A stretch of 64,000 nucleotides of DNA from Jacaranda mimosifolia. Its lineage: Eukaryota; Streptophyta; Magnoliopsida; Lamiales; Bignoniaceae. The stretch's first letter is position 1. Every line of letters begins with the position of its first letter. The notes under the pieces were generated by a model that saw only the letters and a program-made list of their open reading frames with translations, made no database searches and was not told the origin of the DNA. The position numbers and the translations under genes were made by a program. This document shows positions 37,926-48,615 of the stretch, one piece after another. The stretch lies in NCBI GenBank assembly GCA_018894105.1, contig CM032129.1:26429468-26493467 (forward strand), in the 5' to 3' direction.

Positions 37926-40699
37926 TATAACGGCCCATCCGGGAGGTTCTTGCTTCTTGACCGGGATGCTACTTAAAACTATACCACAAGCTTCATGAAT
38001 AGCAGAAAATACTCATTTCAAAATTCAAAATATTTAACTTCTACAAGGAACATCCATCAGATGTTCAACTGTGAACCGAAATATTATAAACCACACGTAG
38101 CTCTTCTATCACCCTCATATGTGAACACTTTTATTCACTCTCATTACCTCATGAGTTGCCTGGGTTAGTCTATCTTCGTCTCTCGTTCTTATATGGGGTA
38201 AAGAACAAAAGATAACAATTGAACAACGCAAGTCTGAATGACTTAGTGAGCTATTCTAGTAAAAACAACATAGTGACAACTTCTCAAATATCATATAAGA
38301 AACAAATAGAAGCATTAAAATATTCAAAAGTCGTGAGAGAAAGCATTAGTCAAAATTTTAGGTGATCCATAAACTCAAGCTGAGAAATTAACTAATTATA
38401 ATTTAGCAAACATTTTCAAGTAGAAGCTGTTTGTGGTTCTCCTACCTTCTCACTCCATTTTCGAAAATATGAAAATTCTTATTCTTTCAATTTTTGAGTG
38501 ATCGACTCGGACAAACAAACAAATATCGGGCATGGCTAGCCGCGTGCCTCTACCAGTTCGTAGACAACTACCTCAAGTTGGCTAGGATACTGGGTTATAT
38601 ATACATCATGTATGGGTATCAGCCAAAAGATCAGTTACCGTCGATCCGTTTCGCCAGGTTGTCTTTCGAAATCGATCCCAGGGCCTACCCTAAGGGTATT
38701 ATTTATTTATGTACATCATGTATTATGTCCAACAGTATGTTAATTAAGACATAGGCTCACCATGAAAACAAGTAATGAGTAATTCAACATCAAATTTGTT
38801 CTAGGGTAAGCATGGCGATGGTAGAAAAATATATTTTGAAATTACTTTTTAGTTTCCTCAGTACAATCGCCAATTTAATATAAAGCAATATCGATAAATA
38901 TCAACAAAAGTGCTCAGTATCAAAGGGCGATGTGGAGTACTATTTTCAACACACAGATTAAAAGGAATCAAGCGGCAAGGATAAAGTACCAAGTATATAT
39001 ATTTTTCCCCAACAAAGAAATCTCCTACTATTGAGTATAAACTCACCTGGAAAATATAGAGTAATTCCTAGTCAAGTGGTCGCTCAGGTCCTGGCTTCCT
39101 AATCAATCGAGAACTGTCATAAGATAAGCCGAGTTATCATCTTATTAATTCTCTAAATCTTAAGCATAAATATAGTTAATGTCTTTTTCCAAACTTAAGG
39201 TTATTCTACCACAATTCTAGTAATCTTGGTTTCATCTCTAAATGCCCAACACAATTAAATATGGTAATTCTTAACTAATCAGTTGATGAATGGACTACTA
39301 ATATAACCTATACCATGTGGTCTCATTTAATCTTCCAATACATGATACTTTTAGTATTACAAAAATTTACTTACTTGGGCCCAAACATTCCCACTTTATC
39401 ATCTTAATGTTTTAATCATCTTAATAGCTTTATGTGCTCGGGCCAACTCAATCCTCACATCACCCCCGACAGACTTTATTCATCACTTTCCTTATTTTAC
39501 AGTCACATAATAAGGTCCAGGTTCTTAAATCAATTAGGTACATGTCTATCAGCTCCATGTGGTATAATCCATTTTTGTTCACAACATTTTACATTATCGA
39601 GTCTTAGGACATTATTTTAAGCTATTCTTAATTCAAATTATATTCAAATATCCTTAATTTAATAAACATTTAATTAGAATCATAAAAATTAATCGAATTG
39701 ATATTCGATATGAAATTTACCCAATTAGATTAAATCAAAATCTAATTTCAAGTCAAGAATAGTTTAGATGAGTTTGGAACTACATTCTGTATCAACTACC
39801 CATGTGCCACCGCTGGAGATGGAGACTGTCACCACTGGTTGATGCATCTCAACACCAGGAAGAAAACCTCCAAATCAATTTTGGGGATCTTTGTCGTTTA
39901 GGACGTTAATTGCCTATTCGAAACTACCACAAAACCCCTCGCGCCACCGAACGCCGCCACATCCAATTCCTCCACCACCACTCATTATTTTACCAAATTA
40001 ACTCCACCATCACCTTACCCATGTTGTTGTGACCAAAATCCACCTAGGTTTGTCCCATTTTCGCCGCCAGAGATGGCGGAACCACCAAACCTGTCGTCGA
40101 TTGCTATCGGCTTCATTTTTCCAGCCAAATTCTTGGTTGTTTCTAAGTAATTTTGGTATGGTTGGATTCCATTCAGTTGGTGGAAACTTTTTATCGAATA
40201 GTCTCATGTTTTTCGATAGTTTTTTGACATTTCACTGTCGGGGTGGGTCTTGGGTAGTTTTTAAGAATTAATAAACTTCGGTCCTTAATCCTATATATAT
40301 AAATGCATTTTTCGGCTTTTTCAATTCAGCCGTAGAACTTTTCCACCGACTTCAATTTGCCCCCCTGAACTTTCAAACCGCCTTCACTTTGGTCCCCGAA
40401 CTTCAATTGAGTCCTCCATCTTTTATTTCTTACATATTACCCCCTAAAATTTCTATTTCTGGACAATTGGGTCCAAACTTAATTATTCTGAAGTCCTCGA
40501 ACTTTTAATTTACTTACATTGACCCCCTAAATTTTATAATTTTACATAATCAAGTCCTTCTCTTATTTACAATTCAAATCCTTAGTTATAAATATTTAAT
40601 ATAAGATTGTAACTAAATCAAATCCAAGATTAATCTAGCCAAACTTATCAATTTCACATTTTGTTATTTTTTCATGATTTTAAAATTCGGGGTGTTGCA
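37926..40699 (-). repeat. 5' LTR of element 2 (2774 bp)
   Basis: Plus-strand text starts tataacggcccatccgggag (one terminal change from TGTAAC) and ends aaaattcggggtgttgca. It aligns along its length with 29102-31906, including the repeated gacctaccccaag / aagatcagttacc region and the tail tgaactttcaaaccgccttc. There is no coding content. Confidence 0.9.
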
Positions 40700-43018
40700 A
40701 GATATGAGGCATGTAACTGGAAAATAAAGGATAAAGATTCATATTTAGAAATGAGAAACCCAATCCAAACTCTTGACAACGAAAAACTAGAATCTCAGGT
40801 TATGAAGATTGAAATAATCCAGAACCTGAATAACTATATCCATAAGGGCAACTCGTTATTGAACATCCATATATTAGATGTGACTGAATAAATAATCTTA
40901 TAGATAATATATCAAATCTAGCTAGTTTTCGCACCACAAATTAAAACCATTGATTAGCTTAATAGAAAGTCTAAATACCTTTAAAATTCATTTATACACA
41001 CACTGATAGAACTACAAGTAAGGCTCGTGTATAGATAACATCAGATGTATTTAATGAATTCCACAAGGCCTCCCACATTTTGGTATCCCGTATTTTTAGA
41101 AATGAAATAGTGACCCTGATGTCGATTTGACAGTTAATAAGTTTAATAAAGGAAATTCTAGCCCTCTTAAGAATCTGATAAACATATACATATATAGACA
41201 TATATATATATATTTTTAGCAACTTGTGTACAAGCGTAATTATGTGAACCAACTCAAACCATAGAAAACATTATCTCATGACTTGAGTGTCCTACATTTT
41301 ACAATAGCATATCAACCTTGGCATTATTTGGAAATGTTTTAGGTGGAATGTTGTAGGCCAAGTTAAATTTTGCCCGTTTTCTAAAGCCAAAACTTTAGCA
41401 CACCATAAATTAATGCCAATAGAAAATGTTAATTATTCTCAATCATAAGATGAACAGCTACCAATTAACCAAACTAATAGGATCGAACATCAAGATGAGA
41501 GCACTCCAACTAGAAATGTATAGGAAAATATAAACGATGGCGTCAACTCCTTATGTCAATATCAGGAATAGATGCTAAAGCAAAGAGGCTAAATATAGAA
41601 TCTAATTGCGGTGACATGATGCTCTTGTGGTTTATTGACAACCGCAATTAGGCCAGTAGAATCTGGATAGAATTAGGGAGACATTTGGATAGAATCTAAC
41701 TCTAGTGAAATGATACTTTTGTGGGTTAGTGATAAATGTAACTAAATTAGCAACTTTGAAAGTATCATAAAAGACCTTATGGAAAGCAGCTCGGGTAATT
41801 TCCAGGATTTCATTCACTGAAGTTTATGAAAACATTAGTAATTAGAATATAAGGACATTTATTGAAAATGCAAGAAAGTCTTCAGAGCATCGAGAAATGA
41901 CCATGTATCATTGTTAAGGACTTGTGGGACAAGGATAGGAACTAGACAAGCCTCATTGAATATGGGATCATAATATCTTGCCACGCAAACTACTTAGCTC
42001 AGTGTAAGGATGTATAATTTGTTTAAAGTTGAACGAAGTTTAGAATGTTCTTAGTTAGAAGTTGGTGAAAAAGGTATAATGGGAACTACCTCTTATTCAA
42101 AATATAGGCATTATGGACTGAAACAATATCATTTGGGTGATTAGGATCTTACAATATTTGCGGATATGATATGCACGATGTTTTGATTTATTAGATTAGT
42201 TTATGATGATTCTATTAAGGACATTTGGTGAACTTGGAATCGAGGGAAGAGTCATATAGAAATACCAAGCATGTGTTAAGTTAATAATCTGAGTATCAAT
42301 TGGGAAAAAGGTGCATTTAAATGTGTATAACCTCATGAGAAATAGCAAAGTGACCCTATTAAAACCAAGAATTTTATATAATTGAAAATAGACATGAGAT
42401 ATGTTAAGAAATGCAAAGTCCTTTAGGTTCTGCCCGTTAATATCACAGGTGTATTCAGGATTTTGCAAGGTGATGGCTAATGGCATAGAACCACTTATTG
42501 ATATAATTGAAAAGAGACTAATCTTTGGATAAATGAATATGTGTAGAGAATCTTGAGAATCAAAGAAATAGATTAATGTTGATACTAGTCTTACCTTTCT
42601 TCGAGAGACTTAAGAAAATATCAAATATGCCTATGCCCTAAAATAAATATGCAGCCGTAAGGGATGATCTCACATATATTAGAAAGACTCGGAACATAGT
42701 GATAGATGATCTTGCCGTACATGAGATATGGAAGGCAACTCGAAACACATGATAAAATATGAAATGCTCAAGTGAGTGTAAGTAGATGAAGAAATGTACA
42801 ACAGTGATTCCCAATAAGAAGGATTGCCACTTCTCTATGACAAAATAAGAGTCACTTGACATTAGAGAAAGGAATATGTGGAACCAATTGGATTAAAAAA
42901 AATAGAAATCTACAACGAAATTATTCTCGGGAATAGTTAGATGGTAAGTGATGACCATACAAGATCATTCATGTTTTAGATAAGAATCTGGGGACCAGAT
43001 TCTCTCAAGGATGAGAGT

Positions 43019-43410
43019 TGTAACACCTCAAATTTTGAAATTCTAAAATAAAATATAATATAAAATTGATAAGTTTGGATAGATTAATTTTGAATTAGAT
43101 TTAACTAAAATCTGGAACTAAATATTGACAATCGAGGGATTACATTGTAAATGAGAGAAGGACTTAATTTTCTAAAATTATAAAATTTAGAGGTCAATGT
43201 GGGAAAGTTAAAAAGTTCAAGGATTGTAAAATAATTAAATTTTGACATAATTGCCCAAAAACAGAAATATTAGGGATCAATGTGAAAGAAATAATAGTTG
43301 GAGGACTTAATTATAACTTAGGGCCAAACTAAAGTTGATTTAAAATTTAAGGGGCTCAATTGAGGGTAGTTTATAGTTTTGGGGTCAAATTGAAGAAAAT
43401 CAAAAAATAT

Positions 43411-43454
<44 letters not shown>

Positions 43455-45608
43455 ATAAGGACAAAAATTAATTAAATTTGCAAAAATTACTAAACCCCTA
43501 CCCTGGCAGTGAATCGCCTAAAATCTACTACGAAACTTGACACTAAAACCATGGATAGCTTCCTCTAGTTGATAGGAGCACAATCATACCAAAAACTAAT
43601 TGAAGCAACAAAGGAATCATTAGGAAATGCAACCCAACGATGATGCGGAGGCACGTAAGTGGTTCTGCCGCTTTCGACGGCGAAAGGTGGATGAGTTTAG
43701 GTAGGCTTTGGTCAAAATCTCACAAGAAAGGCAGCGGTATCACCATTTTGGAGTTTTGATACCTGGTGGTGAAGGAATTGAAGTGGTGACATGATAGAGG
43801 CGGGTTAAGGCTCCACGGCTGTTTTATGACCAATTAGTTGGCTAGACGGTAGCAAATCAAATTTTTGATTTGGGGGTTCTCACGGGCTCGATGAAGAGCA
43901 TCTTTTGGTCGGGGGTTGGCTCTCACTCAAGCGACGGCGGCCGACAGTGATGCTCCAGCAATTGATGAACAGTGGATAGGGAATCGCGATCCGAATTTGT
44001 CTAGACTATTCCCGGTTTGAAATTAGATCTCGATTCGATCCAATTTGGATAAATTTTATATTGAATGTTAAATTCAATTGATTTTTATACTTCTAATTCA
44101 ATGTTAATTAAATTAAGATTATTGAAATGTAATTTTATTTGAGACAATGATTGATTTGTAAATATTGAACAAAGTTGATTATAATTCTAAGTTTAATAAA
44201 TTAAGAAAGATTGATTTAGAATTATACTCTCAGACTCGATAATATAGTATATTGTGAACAAAATATAGTTGATCTTAATCTAAAGATTAAGTTATATAAA
44301 TGTTAGAACAAAAATGAATTGTGCAACTTGGATCAGATAGACTCATAAAACCCAATTGATTTGGGAACCTGGACCCTCATCACATATTGTAAAATAAGTG
44401 AAGTGGTGAATGGAGCTTGTTGAGAATAGCCACTTAAGAATTACTACATTTAATCGTCTTAAGTATTTATACATGAAACTAAGATTACTGTAACTATGTA
44501 AGAATAACTTTAAGTTCGATAAAAACATTAACTATTTTTATACTTAAGATCCAGAGGATTGATAGAATGATAAATCGGGTTATCTTATGACAATTCTCGA
44601 TTTGACTAGGAAGTCAGGACCTGAGCGACCATACAACTAGGAATTCCTCTACATTTGCTAGGTTAGTTTGTATTAGATTTCTTTGGGTGAAATTCAAAAT
44701 TGCCATAATGCCCCATGTGGACGTGTTAAGTGATAATAGTGAATATACTTAATACCCTTGGGGTGGGCCCTGGGATCAATTTTGAAAGACGACCGGGTTG
44801 AACAGACCGTCGGTGACTGATCTTTCGGCTAATATCCATACAAGCTATAAATATAATCCTTACTCATAGTAAGCTGGAGATAGCTGTCTATGAGTGGGAT
44901 TAGGCATGCGGCTAGCCATGCCTAGTAAGTGTTTAAATGGCCAAGTTGATCACTCGAAATTTGGAGGGATAAGGATTTTTCATGTTTTTGAAAATGGGTG
45001 ACAAGGTAGGAGAACCACCAACAGCAAGATTGTAAAAGTATTTATTAATTTATTCTCGATTAATTTCTCTAGCCAACTGTGTTCCTCAAAGAAAAATCTA
45101 TTGACTCTTTGGTCACACTTGACATTCAAATTTCTACAGAAAAGCCATGAGTTTTGTAAAGTCTCAGCACTAGTATGGGACGGTGGTGAGATGGATCACT
45201 TAGAATTGTGGTCGAAATTTCCTCTAACGGTTTTTGAAAATTTTAATGCTTCTACTGGTTTCATATATATTATTTGAGAAATTGTCACTCTTTTGTTATT
45301 GTTAAGATATCTCACTAAGTTATTCGGATTTATGTTATTTTATTGTTATTTTTCGTTCTTTACCCTAGATAAAAACGAGTAACGAAGCTAGACTAACCTA
45401 GGTGATACATAAGGTAATGAAGGTTGTAGAAGTACTAAATGTGATTTATGATATTTCGGTTCATAGTTGAACCTCTGTTGGATGTCGCTTGTAGAAATTA
45501 GATACTTTGGATTTTGGGAAATATATTTTTTGTTATTCAGAAAACTTGTGGTATAGAATGGGTAATACCTCAGACAGGAACAGACGCCTCCTGGTCAAGG
45601 GCGCTACA
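43019..45608 (+). repeat. 3' LTR of element 1 (2590 bp)
   Basis: It starts TGTAACACCTCAAATTTTG after a weak purine tract (aaggatgagag) and ends GGGCGCTACA. Next to the TATA region it carries an (AT)n(AG)n microsatellite at 43413-43454 that the partner LTR lacks. A block of several hundred bases present in the 5' LTR (26490-26900) is replaced here by a short unrelated junction at about 44690-44725. Confidence 0.88.
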
Positions 45609-47025
45609 ACATTTAACTAGTGCCACTAATTTTTTGAAAAAAAATGCAACTCATTTTATTTATAGTGTCATTTAGAAAAAAATGTCATAAAATATTTAGT
45701 GGCGCTAATTTAATGACATCTGTAGTGTCGTGATAAAGAAAAGTAATATGGTGATAATTATTGACAAATGCCACTATATTATAATACTTAGTGGTGTTTG
45801 ATTAATAAACTACAAATATAAATAGTGATATTTGATTAAAAATAGCAATATATATGCATTTCAAAGGCATTTAACTAGTGTCACTATTTTTCTTTAAAAA
45901 TGTCACTCATTTATTTATGGTATCATTTAGAAAAAAAAGGCATAAAATATTTAGTGGCACTAATTTATTGACATTGTATAGTGTAATAACATAGAAGAAT
46001 AATATGACAATAATTGTAGAAAAATGCCACTATATTAGAATATTTAGTGGCGTTTTGTTTAATAAATGATAAATAAAACTAGTGACATTTGATTGAAAAT
46101 GCAAACATAAATGTATTTCAAAGGCATTTAACTAGTGCCACTAATTTTTTTTAATATTTATTTATGGAGTCCTTTAAAAAGATGCCACAAATTATTCAGT
46201 AGCATTAACTAAATGGCATTATATTTTATAATATAGCAACTATTGAAGTAATATAGTGATAGTAGTAAAAAATGCATTGTAACATAATATTTAGTGTTAA
46301 TTGATTAATAACATTGTAAAAACATAGTGGTATTTTATTGAAAAAACCAAAATAATTATATATCAAAGGCATATAATTAGTATTACTATAATTTTTTTGA
46401 AAAAAAAAATGCCACTCATGATTTAATCATGGTGCAATAAAAAAAAATATCGAAAAGTAAATAAAGTATATGTATAAAAATAACTATAAAATTTATAAAT
46501 ATATATTATCATTAATATATTGATTAACTAATTGATTAACCATATCTTTAAAATGCATAAAATGTTTAAATTTTTGCCAATTTTATCTCTCCTCACCTAT
46601 ATATTATGTTTCACCTCTCTCTATTTTTTGGAAATTTTATATCTCTAAATTAATTAATCCCTCACACTTTTTCAAATATATTATTTCATATGATAAATTT
46701 GAGTTTATGCATATATTTAAATAATTGGGTAAATATACCTTGAAAATATAAAAATAAATTAATATTTTTAGTTATATATATTGAATATCATGGCATCTTT
46801 ATATGTCATTTAATGCATTTCTTGTGATATTTTAACATGTCATTTATCTCATTTCTTTGTTGCATTTTCTTAATGCTACAAAAAGGTAAAATAGTGACAT
46901 TCTTACCTTTAGCTTCACCTACTTAGATGGCACTTTTAAAAAATGTCATTATATGTAAAAATGTCTATATAATACTGTATAAGTGGCACTTTTTAATGCT
47001 TCTAGGGAACAATTTTGTTGTAATG

Positions 47026-48615
47026 AATAATACGACGTAAAATTAAAAAAGCATTTCTTGCATTAAAAACCCCAATAATCTCAATAAGATCTTTCAAACT
47101 GATATAGATAATTAAATTTATAAGGATAAATTAGTAAAAGAAATAAAAAATGGCCTAATCTATCAAATTGATTAATTAAATAAAAAGGCCAAAGAGTCTA
47201 AATTTATTTAAGCCCATAAGGAGGAACAACAAAATCCTAATGGGCCTAAACCTTAAAAAATAAACTATAAAAATTAAGCTCAAAAGAGAACTTAGGTAGA
47301 AGAAATCATTCTAAAAGAACCGTGAAATTTCAAGAACATTCAAGAGCTAAATCTATGCGCACATTCTGGAAAAAATGAATCGATACATTACTGTCTAGGA
47401 AAATACCTCGTTCCACTTCCGTGCAGTGTCATTTTGGCACTGTTATGGAAACGCCAAATTATGAAGAAAGAACGTTGAGAATGCCAATGAAATTAAGAGC
47501 TCGTGATTCTAATAACCAAGTGGCCCAAGATGGAAGAACATGGAGACTCACCAACCCAAAGCACCATCACACTTGGTACCAGAGCCAGTCTTGAGTGCAC
47601 AACTTGCACAAGAGGAAACACCTACACAATAGGCACCATCTTTCGAATATGTTTTTCTGCCTATGACCCAAGAAGAGTTAAGGACCCTGCTGAAGAGTGC
47701 CACTACGCAAACTACAACCAAAGTAATCACCCAGTATGCTGCGGAGCGCCACCCCAAGACTATAGCAATCCTTCCATCAGAGTCGGGGAGCTTCGTCCTC
47801 CCTAGAGAGAACCAAGGAAGAGCCAACTTCAAATGCAACATTGCTCCTCTCCCTTTGTTGCAACGAGTGGACACTCATTCCCATGGACATATTTAAAATT
47901 GAGAATAGGGAGGAGAGGGGGCAAAAAAATATATAAAAATTTAAATATAAATTTTACAATTTATAAGTTTGAAATATATGTTTTTCATCAAAGTTGAGCA
48001 TAACCATCTCTGATACTACAAATTTCATTAACGATTAAATCATTTCAAAATTTTTAGTAATATCATTATTAATATAAGTAACTAAACAATTAGCTGAAGT
48101 CATCTTCCATTTTATTTTTGAGCCTTTTTTCACAAATTTTATAGCAGAAAAATTTTTGAGTTGTAGCTATTGAAAAACAAAGAAAATTAAAAAAAATTAG
48201 AATATTTATTTACTTTTATTCCTTTGTCTTAATCTAGTTGAAGTCAAAAGGATGAATTTTGGGTGTTTACAATTCCTTTAAGGTTCTTTTTGACTCCTCC
48301 TATAATGTTTTTTTACACAAATAAAATTGAAGTACCCTAACGGGCCTAACCTAATTATCTTCATTTGATTACATTCTTTTTTTTTATAATTGTCTTCATT
48401 TGATTACTTGATTGTGAATATAAAATTAAAAATTTGTTTTGAGTTTTATGAAATTAAAATTTGTAAAATTAAATTAGTTGTTCTTAATTTTTATCATTAT
48501 TAAAAATCTATTAGTTTAATTCAATAAATCTAAATAATTAAAAAAAGTTAAATTTTTTAAAAATTAATGAATGTTAATTAAAATTAATTATTTTAATAAC
48601 TAATAATTCATTTAT
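47026..48615. other. Interval between the CACTA element and the solo LTR
   Basis: Mostly AT-rich with no intact gene. A less AT-rich island at 47390-47900 holds frames that may be retroelement remains (see the entry at 47503). The rest (47900-48610) is simple A/T-rich sequence. The last five bases, tttat, are the target duplication of the LTR at 48616. Confidence 0.5.
47503..47896 (+). pseudogene. Possible gag remnant of a Ty3/gypsy element
   Basis: One frame reads FLPMTQEELRTLLKSATTQT, TTKVITQYAAERHPKTIAIL and so on to 47896; upstream in that frame AQEETPTQ precedes a stop. A helical, Q/T/E-rich N-terminal block with a MT(Q/R)EEL motif is common at the start of plant gypsy Gag proteins. TGGTACCAGAGC at about 47574 is one base from the primer-site consensus. 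No capsid core, zinc knuckle or pol follows, so the call is weak. The 100-residue frame at 47503-47805 overlaps in another phase and is not supported. Confidence 0.3.

Larger units (their letters stand above)
29102..40699 (-). mobile_element. LTR retrotransposon 2, same family, inverted, nested in element 1
   Basis: LTRs at 29102-31906 (3', - strand) and 37926-40699 (5'). The target duplication agata is exact at 29097-29101 and 40700-40704, so its insertion into the interior of element 1 is certain. A primer site lies at 37906-37921, and a purine tract adjoins the 3' LTR at 31908-31924. The interior, less the Pack-MULE at 31996-33713, is about 4.3 kb. It matches parts of the element 1 interior but has no gag-pol frame, so both copies are non-autonomous members of one family. 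Confidence 0.92.
24937..45608 (+). mobile_element. LTR retrotransposon 1 (Ty3/gypsy-type LTRs, non-autonomous), second level of the nest
   Basis: The 5' LTR is at 24937-27805 and the 3' LTR at 43019-45608. A Met-tRNA-type primer site, TGTTATCAGAGCTTAG, follows the 5' LTR. The flanks gcatt (24932-24936) and acatt (45609-45613) are a 5-bp duplication with one change. The interior without the nested second element (27806-29101 plus 40705-43018) is about 3.6 kb and has no gag, protease, reverse transcriptase or integrase frame. It therefore looks like a LARD-style non-autonomous derivative or a decayed element. LTR ends TGTAACAC...GGCGCTACA suggest a Ty3/gypsy chromovirus-type origin; that lineage is inferred. 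Confidence 0.88.
24530..46300. repeat. ~255-bp degenerate tandem repeats of the CACTA interior (split by the LTR insertion)
   Basis: The anchor atttagt(g/c)gc(a/g)ctaa occurs near 24531, 24788, 45692 and 45947, with a decayed copy near 46192. That gives spacings of about 257, 255 and 245 bp. Each unit also contains aaaggcatttaactagtgcc and an aatattatgatgatag-like string. Subtracting the inserted element makes the spacing across the break about 232 bp, so the array was continuous before the insertion. Confidence 0.75.
24514..47025. mobile_element. CACTA (En/Spm-type) non-autonomous element, outermost level of a transposon nest
   Basis: The left end CACTATAATAAAATTG (24514) and the reverse complement of the right end CATTACAACAAAATTG (ending 47025) both derive from CACTACAACAAAATTG. 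AAT flanks both sides (24511-24513, 47026-47028), the 3-bp duplication of CACTA elements. Without the LTR element nested at 24937-45608 it is about 1.84 kb. The interior is made of imperfect ~250 bp tandem repeats with tttagtggcactaa motifs. No transposase is present. Confidence 0.85.
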
